A DNA stretch of 64,000 nt from Colwellia sp. 39_35_sub15_T18 (GTDB lineage: Bacteria; Pseudomonadota; Gammaproteobacteria; Enterobacterales; Alteromonadaceae): assembly GCA_002162675.1 (NCBI GenBank), contig MAAE01000047.1, forward strand, positions 1 through 64,000, written 5' to 3'. Each line of letters starts with the position of its first letter. Position 1 is the stretch's first letter. The notes under the pieces were generated by a model that saw only the letters and a list, made by a program, of their open reading frames with translations, made no database searches and was not told the DNA's origin. The position numbers were made by a program, and so were the translations under genes. Of the stretch, positions 1 to 10,115 are shown in pieces.

Positions 1-53
1 TTTAAAGACAAAACTTGTGACTAGTACTACAGATAAGAAATTTAAGGATACTA

Positions 54-473
54 ATGAAATTTTTACACACCATGGTACGTATTCGTGACGTTGAGGAATC
101 TCTCGACTTTTATATCAACAAACTAGGCTTAATAGAGACCAAACGTAATGAGGTACCAGCAGGTAAGTTTACGCTTATTTTTTTGGCAACAGCAGCAGGT
201 GAAGCTGAAATTGAATTAACCCATAATTGGGACTCTGTAGAAGAATATAGTAGCGGCCGTAATTTTGGCCATTTGGCGTTTGAAGTGGATGACATTTATC
301 AAACGTGTCAGCACCTACAAGATAATGGTGTAGTCATTAACCGCCCACCGCGCTGCGGAAGAATGGCCTTTATAAAGTCACCTGACAATGTCTCTATTGA
401 ATTACTGCAAAAAGGTGCCGCTTTAACGCCGCAAGAGCCATGGTTAAGCATGGCTAATACCGGCGTTTGGTAA
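54..473 (+). CDS. VOC-family / lactoylglutathione lyase-like protein
   Basis: 139-aa ORF; glyoxalase-like fold motifs (RIRDVEESLDFYINKLGL, NFGHLAFEVDDI, IKSPDNVSIELLQ). Confidence 0.85.
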   Translation: MKFLHTMVRIRDVEESLDFYINKLGLIETKRNEVPAGKFTLIFLATAAGEAEIELTHNWDSVEEYSSGRNFGHLAFEVDDIYQTCQHLQDNGVVINRPPRCGRMAFIKSPDNVSIELLQKGAALTPQEPWLSMANTGVW

Positions 474-510
474 AGCAGAGTTCACCATTTGGCAAACTCA
501 AACCAGTCAT

Positions 511-1632
511 TTATCTCGTTAGCGCGTCTTTAAGCGCTGCTAAACATAAAGCAACATTTTCACTACGTGCTGCATAACCCATTAAGCCAATGCGCCAAGC
601 GCTACCCGAAAACTGGCCTAAACCGGCACCTATTTCTAAGTTATATTCATTTAGCAAGCATTGGCGTACTTTAGCATCGTCAATACCTTGGGGAATATAA
701 ACGGCATTAAGTTGTGGCAAACGCTCTTGCTCAGGCACAATAAAGTCTAGTCCTAAATCAGCAAAACCCGCGGCTAATTTATTATGTTGTGCACGGTGGC
801 GTGCCCAACTTTTTTCTAAGCTTTCATTTTGCAACATCACTAACGATTCATGTAAGGCATACAAAGAGTTAACTGGCGCAGTATGATGATAACTACGTTT
901 GCCCTCGCCTGACCAATATTCCATCACTAATGATTGATCTAAAAACCAACTTTGCACTGCTGTTTTTCTATCTTTAATCACTTGTGCTGCTTGCTCACTA
1001 AAACTCACCGGAGACAAACCTGGCACACAAGACAAACACTTTTGGCTGCCAGAATAAACAGCGTCTATTCCCCAGTCATCTACTTTCAATTCAACGCCAC
1101 CTAGCGAAGTAACGGCATCAACTATGGTTAAACAGTTATATTTACGCGCCACTTCACATAACGTTTTGGCATCAGAAAGTGCACCCGTTGACGTTTCGGC
1201 ATGCACAAAGGCAACAAATTTAGCTTGTGGCGTTTGCTTTAAAGTATCTTCTAATGCTTGAGGGTCTACCGCTCTTCCCCAAGTACCATCAACTACTACC
1301 ACTTTTGCACCAACACGCTGCACATTTTCAATCATACGAGCGCCAAAAACACCATTGCGACAAACAACAACAGTATCTCCAGGGGTTACAAGGTTAACAA
1401 AACAAGCTTCCATACCAGCAGAGCCTGGCGCTGAAATAGCCATGGTATAAGTGTTTTTTGTTTGAAAAGCATATTGCAGTAGCGATTTAACTTCATCCAT
1501 CATACCAACAAAAGTAGGATCAAGATGACCCACGGTTGGTCTTGCTAATGCTGATAATACTCTTGGGCTTACATCTGAAGGCCCAGGTCCCATTAAGGTT
1601 CGCTGTGGTGGTATAAAAGATTGAATAGTCAT
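511..1632 (-). CDS. PLP-dependent alanine-glyoxylate / serine-pyruvate aminotransferase family protein
   Basis: 373-aa ORF; MGPGPSDVSPRVLSALARPTVGHLDP and SGSQKCLSCVPGLSPVSFS typical of class-V aminotransferases. Confidence 0.9.
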   Translation of the reverse strand: MTIQSFIPPQRTLMGPGPSDVSPRVLSALARPTVGHLDPTFVGMMDEVKSLLQYAFQTKNTYTMAISAPGSAGMEACFVNLVTPGDTVVVCRNGVFGARMIENVQRVGAKVVVVDGTWGRAVDPQALEDTLKQTPQAKFVAFVHAETSTGALSDAKTLCEVARKYNCLTIVDAVTSLGGVELKVDDWGIDAVYSGSQKCLSCVPGLSPVSFSEQAAQVIKDRKTAVQSWFLDQSLVMEYWSGEGKRSYHHTAPVNSLYALHESLVMLQNESLEKSWARHRAQHNKLAAGFADLGLDFIVPEQERLPQLNAVYIPQGIDDAKVRQCLLNEYNLEIGAGLGQFSGSAWRIGLMGYAARSENVALCLAALKDALTR

Positions 1633-1806
1633 GATAATCTCGCAGAAAAATAGATGAATTTAATGTTGGCAGCATATCATTAGTTGAAATCATTTACTAA
1701 ATTAATAGTTTTTATCTCAGCTATTCACTATGAAAATATAACACTAATCCTCTTACTTACTGTTATCATTCTACGATATAAATAAACCAACAATGGCGTA
1801 CCTTTA

Positions 1807-2352
1807 ATGGCACTCAAAGCAACAATTTATAAAGCCAATATAGAGCTGGCAGACATGGATCGCAATTACTACGATTCATTACAATTGACCTTAGCACAGC
1901 ACCCCTCTGAAACAGCACAGCGCTTTATGGTGCGTTTAATTTGTTATGTACTCAATGCTCATCAAGACTTGCAGTTTGGCAAAGGCGTTAGTGATGAAGA
2001 TGAAGCAGCCCTTTGGCAAATAAATTACAGTGATGAAATAGCATTATGGATAGAGCTTGGTCAAATAGATGAAAAACGCATTAAAAAAGCCTGTAACAAA
2101 GCAAAACAAGTAAAACTCTATTGTTATGGCTCTAGTGTCGACACTTGGTGGTCTCAATCGCAATCCGCTTTAAGCAAATACACTAAACTTAACATTGAAC
2201 AGTTTGAGCAAAGCACCACTGATGCCTTAACCAAACTATTAACGAGAACGATGGAATTTCAATGCAGTATTCAAGATGGCCAATTATGGTTAAGCAGTGG
2301 TGATGAGTCTTTGCTAATAGAAACCAAAAAATTACAATCAGCAAGTGAATAA
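1807..2352 (+). CDS. YaeQ family protein
   Basis: 181-aa ORF; MALKATIYKANIELADMDRNYY...LTLAQHPSETAQRFMVRL resembles YaeQ. Confidence 0.88.
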   Translation: MALKATIYKANIELADMDRNYYDSLQLTLAQHPSETAQRFMVRLICYVLNAHQDLQFGKGVSDEDEAALWQINYSDEIALWIELGQIDEKRIKKACNKAKQVKLYCYGSSVDTWWSQSQSALSKYTKLNIEQFEQSTTDALTKLLTRTMEFQCSIQDGQLWLSSGDESLLIETKKLQSASE

Positions 2353-2364
2353 TTAAGGAAAAAC

Positions 2365-3792
2365 ATGTTCAATATCATGTTCAATATCATGTTCAATATA
2401 AAGAGCAAACAACTGACAGCACTTATAATTAGCGCTAGTCTCAGTTTAACAACGCTTGCCAATACAACGCCTATTAATACAATGTCTGTTAATAACACAG
2501 CGACAATAACACTTGCGCAAGTTACTCAAGACGTAAGTTACCTAGCCAGCGATACCCTTAATGGCCGTGGTAATTTTTCTACTGACATCCACCAAGCAGC
2601 TGATTATATAGCCAAACGTTTTAAAGAAGCAGGGCTATCCCCCGTTGCTGGCAATGATGGTTTCTATCAAGAATATGCCGTGCAACAGATCCACCCAAAA
2701 ACACTTGAACTGCATATTAATGGCCAATCAATCGCAACAGAAAAGCTAGCTTTTGCCAGCACTGTTGAAAACTTTACTTGGACTATGCCTGATACTAAAA
2801 AGCAGCCTTCCTCAGTTAAGGTACATAGCATTGGTAAAAAAGACGATATGCGAGCAGCGTTAAGTGAATTAAATAATCAAGGTGGTCAACACCTAGTATT
2901 ATTACACTCGGCACATAAGGATATATTCCAACGCTATCAGCATTATTTTGCCCAAGGTTTGACAAAACTTGCTAGCAGTGAGACTAACTCCCAACAAGGC
3001 GGCACTATTGTTATTGCCTTAACCGACACCTCTACTGAACAACTAAACAGCTTTTCAGTTATCGCCACTAGCACAATTAGCATCAGCAAACTAACTAATG
3101 TGGTTGCTATGTTGCCTGGCACAACAAAGGCAGATGAAATTGTACTCTACAGTGCCCATTACGACCATTTAGGCTCAACAGAAAACACTGGGGCAACTGA
3201 TACCATTTTTAATGGCGCCGATGATGACGCTTCAGGCACAGCTGCGGTTATTAACTTAGCACAACACTTTGCTCAGCAAGGCAATAATAAAAGAAGCTTA
3301 TTATTTGCCGCTTTTAGCGCTGAAGAAATTGGTGGCTTTGGTTCACGATACTTTTCTAAACAATTAGATGCTCGCACGATAACAGCCATGATTAATATTG
3401 AAATGATAGGTAAGCCATCAAAGTTTGGTGCCGGCACTGTCTGGATGACAGGTATGGAACGCTCTGATTTAGGTGAACAATTAAACGCAGCCTTAATAGG
3501 TACTGGCATGAAAATTCACCAAGACCCTTATCCTGAACAAGGACTATTTTATCGCTCAGACAACGCAACATTGGCAAGGCTTGGGGTACCCGCGCATAGT
3601 TTTAGTAGTACACAGCTCGACAAAGACCAGCATTACCATCAAGTGAGTGATGACTTAGCGTCTTTAAACTTACCTTCTTTGCATAAAGTGATTAAAGCGT
3701 TAGCTATCGCAACTCAACCCTTAGTTGATGGAAAAATAACACCATCACGCATTGATACTAATTTAGTTAAAAAGAAAGGACTTATTTATTAG
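2365..3792 (+). CDS. Secreted M28-family metallopeptidase
   Basis: 475-aa ORF; YSAHYDHLG, NGADDDASGTAAVI, AFSAEEIGGFGS, HSFSSTQLDKDQHYHQVSDD motifs; N-terminal signal after MFNI repeats. Confidence 0.85.
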   Translation: MFNIMFNIMFNIKSKQLTALIISASLSLTTLANTTPINTMSVNNTATITLAQVTQDVSYLASDTLNGRGNFSTDIHQAADYIAKRFKEAGLSPVAGNDGFYQEYAVQQIHPKTLELHINGQSIATEKLAFASTVENFTWTMPDTKKQPSSVKVHSIGKKDDMRAALSELNNQGGQHLVLLHSAHKDIFQRYQHYFAQGLTKLASSETNSQQGGTIVIALTDTSTEQLNSFSVIATSTISISKLTNVVAMLPGTTKADEIVLYSAHYDHLGSTENTGATDTIFNGADDDASGTAAVINLAQHFAQQGNNKRSLLFAAFSAEEIGGFGSRYFSKQLDARTITAMINIEMIGKPSKFGAGTVWMTGMERSDLGEQLNAALIGTGMKIHQDPYPEQGLFYRSDNATLARLGVPAHSFSSTQLDKDQHYHQVSDDLASLNLPSLHKVIKALAIATQPLVDGKITPSRIDTNLVKKKGLIY

Positions 3793-4156
3793 CTGCCTTT
3801 ACGGCCTTTTTCTTCAAACGCTCAACTTATTTTTCAAACGTCGACTGAGTTAAAACTAGCCCCCTAATAGCTCCCTCTAACTACTTGCAATAGAATATCA
3901 GTCTAGTTCATATCCATTTATAAACTTAAAGCCAGCCTATTATCTTCATCAGAGATAATAGGCTGCTTCAAAGCATAACAATACCCCAATCAGCATGATA
4001 ACTATATATTATCGTAATGATAAAATATCAATATTATTAATTATTGTTATGAGTCGATAATATCTTTCTCCGTTGAGAGGCAAAAGTCTTAACAAATTAA
4101 TTAACCAATTTATTTAACTAATTTAATAAAACAAAACCTAACTGGAGAATACCCTT

Positions 4157-4924
4157 ATGTCACACAATACACTTGCAAATACCCCAAAAACTGTTGTTAT
4201 CACTGGCGCTTATGGCGGCATGGGCATTGATATGGCAAAAGCCTTTATTGCACGTGGTGATAACGTTGTTATTAACGGACGTAATGAAGCTAAATTACAA
4301 CAAGCCAAACAAAAACTTGATGACGGTAATACTAACCCTAGCGTTGGTCAGGTCATCACAGTAGCGGGTGATATTTCAGACGCTAATACCGGCAAAAAAA
4401 TAGTTGAAATGGCACTTGAGCACTTTGGCAGTGTTGATGTACTCGTGAACAACGCCGGTCAGTTTTACCCTAAAGCCTTTATTGATAGTACAACAGAAGA
4501 TTTAGAGCACTTTTTTAATGTCAATCTTAAAGGTACTTACTTGACTACTCAGGCGGCTGTGCGTCAAATGATAAAGCAAGGCAGTGGCTCTGTTATCAAT
4601 ATCGGCACGGTATTGGTTGATTCTGGCTATAGCGTTTTTAAAGCTTCAGCGGCACTCACCAGTAAAGGCGGCATTCATGCGTTAACCATTGCCTTAGCTA
4701 GCGAACTGGCTGAGCACCAAATCCGTGTTAACACCATTGCTCCAGGCGTGATTCGTACGCCTTTACAAGGTGATGCCGTCGATAGTCACGCGGGAATACA
4801 TTTACTAAATCGTGTAGGTGAAGTTGAAGATACCACCAGAGCCACGCTGTATTTGGCTGATGCAAATTTTCAAACGGGCACGGTAGTTAATGTGGACGGT
4901 GGTTATGTCGCTGGCCGCTCTTAA
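4157..4924 (+). CDS. SDR-family oxidoreductase
   Basis: TGAYGGMG cofactor motif, NNAG, C-terminal VNVDGGYVAGRS. Confidence 0.88.
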   Translation: MSHNTLANTPKTVVITGAYGGMGIDMAKAFIARGDNVVINGRNEAKLQQAKQKLDDGNTNPSVGQVITVAGDISDANTGKKIVEMALEHFGSVDVLVNNAGQFYPKAFIDSTTEDLEHFFNVNLKGTYLTTQAAVRQMIKQGSGSVINIGTVLVDSGYSVFKASAALTSKGGIHALTIALASELAEHQIRVNTIAPGVIRTPLQGDAVDSHAGIHLLNRVGEVEDTTRATLYLADANFQTGTVVNVDGGYVAGRS

Positions 4925-5085
4925 GTGGTATTAAAATTTCATAGCGAATAGGCTCGGTGTCTTTTTGTACCGAGCTTAGTAAGCCCTTGGCGATTAAAGA
5001 GCTATATAACAGCACGAATAAGTAATCGAAAACGTTTTATTGCCAGCAACACAATTAATTTCAAATTAATCAACGGAGAATTTAC

Positions 5086-5364
5086 ATGTCTACTTATATC
5101 ATTGTCGGATTTACCCCAAAAGATACCGGCTCATTGCAACAATATGGAGCATCTGTGCCTGCCACGTTAGCTAAGTATGCTGGAAAAGTTTTAGCAAAAG
5201 GTCCAGTAGAACAACTTCATGGCAAGTCTGCTTTTCAAATGCAAGTTATTCTTAACTTTCCCACCAAAGAGGATGCCTATAACTGGTATCAATCTCCCGA
5301 ATATCAAGCGCTTATTGAAACACGTAACGCTGGCATGGATTCTCAATTCCAGCTTGTCAGTTAA
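5086..5364 (+). CDS. DUF1330-like small protein
   Basis: 92-aa ORF; LAKGPVEQLHG...FPTKEDAYNWYQSPEYQALIETRNAG. Confidence 0.75.
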   Translation: MSTYIIVGFTPKDTGSLQQYGASVPATLAKYAGKVLAKGPVEQLHGKSAFQMQVILNFPTKEDAYNWYQSPEYQALIETRNAGMDSQFQLVS

Positions 5365-5385
5365 CTAATAAATTAAAAGGAAAAT

Positions 5386-6018
5386 ATGATGAACTCTAAT
5401 ACCATAAAACTACACAGACACCCACTTTCAGGCCATAGTCATCGCGCAGAGCTGTTTCTGTCGCTACTTAATAAAGAGGTCGAACTTGTGGAAGTGAATC
5501 TTGCCAATGGCGAGCATAAAAGCGAAGCTTTCCTGAAACTTAATCTGCTGGGTCAGCTACCCGTATTACAGGACAAAGACACTGTGATTTCAGATTCAAA
5601 CGGGATTTTAGTGTATTTGGCTGAAACCTACGATGCAAGTGGTGAGTGGTATCCAAAAAATCCTGTAGTCAGAGCACAAATACAACGCTTTTTATCTATT
5701 GCTGCTAATCAAGTTGCTAACGGACCTGCGGCGGCCCGTTTAGTTACTGTATTTGGTTATAATCTGGATCATGAGTTATTAATCGCGAAGGCCAACACAT
5801 TACTACAAATGTTAGAGCAACATTTTGAAAATAATAACTTTGCAGTAGAAAATAAACCAACCATTGCTGATATAGCATTATATACCTACATAGCCCATGC
5901 ACCCGAAGGCAATGTATCACTTGCACCTTACGTGAACGTTACCGCTTGGTTAAAACGTATAGAAGCTTTATCTGGCTTTATAGCGATGGCAGCAACCAAA
6001 GTTGGTTTAGCTGCTTAA
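5386..6018 (+). CDS. Glutathione S-transferase family protein
   Basis: HPLSGHSHRAELFLSLLNKEVELVEVNL; LGQLPVLQD; ISDSNGILVYLAE; C-terminal TIADIALYTYIAH. Confidence 0.88.
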   Translation: MMNSNTIKLHRHPLSGHSHRAELFLSLLNKEVELVEVNLANGEHKSEAFLKLNLLGQLPVLQDKDTVISDSNGILVYLAETYDASGEWYPKNPVVRAQIQRFLSIAANQVANGPAAARLVTVFGYNLDHELLIAKANTLLQMLEQHFENNNFAVENKPTIADIALYTYIAHAPEGNVSLAPYVNVTAWLKRIEALSGFIAMAATKVGLAA

Positions 6019-6108
6019 ATGGCCAAATTAATAATGATTTTTACTGAACGGACTACTAGTTTATAGCTGATAGTCCGTAGATAAATTAAACTATGCAGGA
6101 TAACTACA

Positions 6109-8349
6109 ATGGCTCACGATGAAGGCTTAGATGTTGGCTCACTTTTTCATGAGGGAGAAATACGGGTTCAAAAAAAGGCTGGTGTCGAAGGAGACACTGA
6201 TCTTGGCCGGCGCAACATTCATGACTATATGCCACAACAGCATCGTGAGTTCTATCATCAGCAGTCATTAATTTTTATCGCCGCTCAAGATAAGCAACAG
6301 CGGCCTTGGGCCAGTGTTATTGTTGGTAAAAAGGGTTTGCTCAAGACACCGACAGAAAACGAAATGGTAATTTCAGGCTTACCTTTTAGTAATGAACCTA
6401 TACAGGAAGGTTTAGCTAAAAACGATGCCGTGGGTTTATTAGGTTTAGATTTTGGCAGCAGACGTCGTAACAGAATGAATGGACGTATTAAATCTCGTCT
6501 CATTACCACTCACTCACCGGCTATAGGGGAAATAGCTGATTCATTAGTTCGCCGATCGTTAACTATCAGCGTCGATCAAGCCTTTGGTAATTGCCCTAAA
6601 TATATTCAATCCAGAATAATTTTAGACAATAAAGGCATGACAACAGTAAAAAAACCCCTCTCACCGCTTCAACATAGCCATAAATTTTCTGAGGAACAAA
6701 GACAACTTATCGAAGCCGCAGATACTTTTTTTATCGCGACTCAACACTTACCTGATGAGCTATCGACTAAAGAAAAAAACTCATCAAGGGAGCTTTATGG
6801 TATTGATATGTCTCATCGTGGAGGAAAACCAGGCTTTATTAAATTCGTCGATAATAACACTATTCAATGGCCTGATTTTAACGGTAATGCTTATTTCAAT
6901 ACCTTAGGAAACCTTCAGCAAGACCCCAGAGCTGGCTTATTATTTTTAGATTTTAAAACCGGCAGTATGCTCAGTGTTACCGGTCATGCTGAAGTTATTT
7001 GGGACGGTATAGATATTAACGAATACGAGGGGGCAGAACGCTTGGTAAGGTTTAAGTTAGACGAAGCTGTTTATATCCCCAATGCTTATCCATTGAAATG
7101 GTCTACCGTCGATGCTTCGCCTTTTCTTGCAGCCACAGATTCATGGATAGAGCTTGAAAACAGAAGGAAATACAATAAAGAAATTGAAAAAAAAACTAAC
7201 CAATATCAATCATATAAAGTTGTTAAAGTTCAGGATGAGACAAAAGATATTCGTTCCTTTTATTTAGAGGCAACAAGTAAACAACCCCTTGCACCATTAT
7301 CATTGCCATTTAAAGCGGGACAGTTCCTCCCTATTAAAATCAAAGCTGCTGATGGTAAAACACATTTTCGCAGTTATAGTTTATCAGACTCCCCAAGCCA
7401 AAATCACTATAGGATCAGCGTAAAAAGACTAGTGGGAGATGCTCCAGGTTTAGTCTCCAACTTGTTGCATGAGCAACTACAGGTGGGCTCTTTACTCGAA
7501 AGTATGTCACCAAAAGGTGAATTTGTACTCAGTGATAACCAGCGCCCTGTGGTGCTGCTCAGTGCAGGAGTAGGCATTACACCGATGATCAGCATGTTGC
7601 AATCAATTATTGAAGATAATGTCAGAACAGGGGCGAATCGATTAATTTATTTTATTTATGGCACTCAACATAGCCAAAACCATGCCTTTCGTGACTTAGT
7701 CGATTCAATAGCTAAAACTACACCTTGGCTAAAGGTTGCTTATTGTTATAGTCAACAGAGTGTCGAAAACGAAACTTTTACTCGTCAAAATCAAGATAAA
7801 ATTCAATATTTTTCGGGGCACGTTAATAAACAAGTGCTGCAACAAATTCTGCCTATTGATGATTATGAGTTTTATTTATGTGGTCCCAGTGAGTTTATGA
7901 CAGCAACATATCAGCTGCTCACAGAGTTAAATATTACTAAAGAAAGGATCAACTATGAATTTTTTGGACACAGTACTATTTTAAATAACACTTTAGATGA
8001 AAATACTTTGCAGGGTGAGGCTACACAAAGCGATAAAACACGGATCAATCAAGATAATACTAAAAGTGCTAAAGCTCCTGTGATAGTGAAATTTACACGT
8101 TCTCAAAAAGAAACGGTTTGGAAGCCGGAATTAGGCAGTTTATTAGAGCTAGCAGAGTCAGAAGGACTCAGCCCTGATTTTGGCTGCCGCAATGGCCAGT
8201 GTCATGCTTGTATAACAACGATAAAAAAAGGAAAAGTACACCAGTCTGTTGGTTCTGTATCTGACAATGCTGTGTTAATTTGCTGCGCTACGCCTGAATT
8301 AGCGCATGAGGCTGAGCTTAAAAATCAGCCTCTGCTACTGGATTTGTAA
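6109..8349 (+). CDS. Multidomain redox enzyme: pyridoxamine-phosphate-oxidase-like domain + FAD/NAD ferredoxin reductase + 2Fe-2S ferredoxin
   Basis: 746 aa; N-terminal flavin-binding PNPOx-like region, central FRSYSLSDSP...SAGVGITPMISML, C-terminal FGCRNGQCHACITTI. Confidence 0.85.
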   Translation: MAHDEGLDVGSLFHEGEIRVQKKAGVEGDTDLGRRNIHDYMPQQHREFYHQQSLIFIAAQDKQQRPWASVIVGKKGLLKTPTENEMVISGLPFSNEPIQEGLAKNDAVGLLGLDFGSRRRNRMNGRIKSRLITTHSPAIGEIADSLVRRSLTISVDQAFGNCPKYIQSRIILDNKGMTTVKKPLSPLQHSHKFSEEQRQLIEAADTFFIATQHLPDELSTKEKNSSRELYGIDMSHRGGKPGFIKFVDNNTIQWPDFNGNAYFNTLGNLQQDPRAGLLFLDFKTGSMLSVTGHAEVIWDGIDINEYEGAERLVRFKLDEAVYIPNAYPLKWSTVDASPFLAATDSWIELENRRKYNKEIEKKTNQYQSYKVVKVQDETKDIRSFYLEATSKQPLAPLSLPFKAGQFLPIKIKAADGKTHFRSYSLSDSPSQNHYRISVKRLVGDAPGLVSNLLHEQLQVGSLLESMSPKGEFVLSDNQRPVVLLSAGVGITPMISMLQSIIEDNVRTGANRLIYFIYGTQHSQNHAFRDLVDSIAKTTPWLKVAYCYSQQSVENETFTRQNQDKIQYFSGHVNKQVLQQILPIDDYEFYLCGPSEFMTATYQLLTELNITKERINYEFFGHSTILNNTLDENTLQGEATQSDKTRINQDNTKSAKAPVIVKFTRSQKETVWKPELGSLLELAESEGLSPDFGCRNGQCHACITTIKKGKVHQSVGSVSDNAVLICCATPELAHEAELKNQPLLLDL

Positions 8350-8396
8350 AAAGAAGGCATAATAAATAGCTTTCAATAATCCCATACTATAGATTT

Positions 8397-9284
8397 CTAA
8401 AGCAGATTTTTGGTTACTGTGAGCATATCCCAAATTGCCGTTGCCACAGTACCTATAGGTTTATCGGTACGACGAATAAGATATTGTTGTGAATTACGTA
8501 TCTCAAAACTGTCTACATGAACCCGAACCAATTTACCTGATGCCAACTCTTGGGCAATAACATGTTCTGGCATTCCTCCCCACCCCATTCCCGCCATAAT
8601 AATATCTTTTTTAGCAGCAAAGTCTGTGACATGCCAACGTCTGTTTTGTGGTATCAAATCGAGAGACTGCTTGTCTCGCGACTGGCTGCTGTCGGTGACA
8701 ATGACTTGCACATAGGGTTTAACATCATTGACTGAATGTATACCCAAGCTTTGTGCTAGAGGGTGGCTATAATGAGCTACCGGAATAATCCTGATACTTT
8801 GATAAGGCACCGCTTCCATAATATCCAGATCAATACCTGTTTGAGTAGTAATGACCAGATCAGAACTGTCGTCAAATAACTTTTCTGTAGCACCGCCCAT
8901 TTGCTCTGTCGCTAAGCGAATTTGAGTTGCGGGATATTTTTGCTCTATGAGTTTTAAGGCTTCAAGCACTGGCGGTAGTGGACAAACGGCATTGATAGCA
9001 ATAGTCACTAGAGGCTCTTCAAACTTGGATAAGCGTTTAGCAAAACTGGCAAGTTGATGGGTCTTTTGTAATACCTCTAAAGATCGCTCATAGAACACTC
9101 GTCCTGAATCTGTAAGTATTGGACGGTAGTTGTCCCTAGAGAATAACGAAATCCCTAACTCCTCTTCGAGTTTTTTAATCATGGCGCTAATCGCAGGTTG
9201 TGACTTATAGAGTTTTTCTGCCGCCGCTCGAAAAGTACCTTCTGTTACCACGCTATGTAAAACCCTAAGTTGTTCGTAAGTCAT
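8397..9284 (-). CDS. LysR-family transcriptional regulator
   Basis: N-terminal HTH MTYEQLRVLHSVVTEGTFRAAAEKLYKSQPAISAMIKKLEEELG. Confidence 0.92.
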   Translation of the reverse strand: MTYEQLRVLHSVVTEGTFRAAAEKLYKSQPAISAMIKKLEEELGISLFSRDNYRPILTDSGRVFYERSLEVLQKTHQLASFAKRLSKFEEPLVTIAINAVCPLPPVLEALKLIEQKYPATQIRLATEQMGGATEKLFDDSSDLVITTQTGIDLDIMEAVPYQSIRIIPVAHYSHPLAQSLGIHSVNDVKPYVQVIVTDSSQSRDKQSLDLIPQNRRWHVTDFAAKKDIIMAGMGWGGMPEHVIAQELASGKLVRVHVDSFEIRNSQQYLIRRTDKPIGTVATAIWDMLTVTKNLL

Positions 9285-9301
9285 TATTTTTCTTAATTAG
9301 C

Positions 9302-9350
9302 ATTATCTTGGCTAAATGATAAGTAAAATTTATCATTTAGCCAAGATAAT
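9302..9350. promoter_or_regulatory. 21-bp perfect inverted repeat with 7-bp spacer in the LysR/GST divergent intergenic region (candidate operator)
   Basis: ATTATCTTGGCTAAATGATAA gtaaaat TTATCATTTAGCCAAGATAAT read directly. Confidence 0.7.
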
Positions 9351-9436
9351 AATATCATTTATTTACCAACACTGGCGCTATATTTATTCCGACGTAAAGA
9401 CAATCCCATTAATTTACACATTTAGCGAGAATATTT

Positions 9437-10057
9437 ATGATTGATTTCTATTCATGGAATACAGCCAACGGTCGAAAAATTTCTATCATGCTTGAAGAAA
9501 TGAAAATACCTTACCGTTATCACCCTATTAACATTAATAATGGAGAGCAGTTAACCGATGCTTTTCTGAAAATCAACCCAAACGGTAAAATTCCAGCAAT
9601 CATTGATAGCGATGGGCCTGATGGCGAGCCAATCACTATTATTGAGTCTGGAGCTATCTTAATTTACCTTGCTAATAAAGTTAGTAGCGAATTACTTCCT
9701 GAAAATCCAAAGCAACAAACTCAAGTGCTGGAATGGTTGATGTTCCAAATGGGCGGAGTAGGACCTAATTTTGGACAAGCATTACATTTCTATAAATATG
9801 CCAAAGAGCGCATAGATTATGGCGTACAACGCTACATGAGTGAAGTTCATCGGCTCTGCTTAGTGATGGATAACTGGTTGCAAAACAGGGATTACTTTGC
9901 CGAGCATTATTCCATCGCAGATATTAGCATTTATCCTTGGTTGGCTCGTTGGGAGTGGTTGGATTTAAACTGGGAGCAATACCCTAATCTATATCATTGG
10001 TTTCAATTGGTTTCTCAACGCGAAGCAGTAAAGCGGGGATTAAAGGTGCTAGCTTGA
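9437..10057 (+). CDS. Glutathione S-transferase family protein (YfcG/YghU-like)
   Basis: MIDFYSWNTANGRKISIMLEEMKIPY...KINPNGKIPAIID...IIESGAILIYLA. Confidence 0.88.
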   Translation: MIDFYSWNTANGRKISIMLEEMKIPYRYHPININNGEQLTDAFLKINPNGKIPAIIDSDGPDGEPITIIESGAILIYLANKVSSELLPENPKQQTQVLEWLMFQMGGVGPNFGQALHFYKYAKERIDYGVQRYMSEVHRLCLVMDNWLQNRDYFAEHYSIADISIYPWLARWEWLDLNWEQYPNLYHWFQLVSQREAVKRGLKVLA

Positions 10058-10115
10058 AGACAAACCGTAATTAATAGACATGAATTATCGGTATTAATTT
10101 CTTAAGCACAAGCTA

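Noticed and set aside
110-295. Short ORFs antisense to or nested in strong genes (e.g. 110-295, 3273-3509, 17659-17943, 27181-27519, 46049-46354, 52225-52746)
   Set aside because: They overlap well-supported coding sequences in other frames, have no RBS or family resemblance, and are expected by chance.
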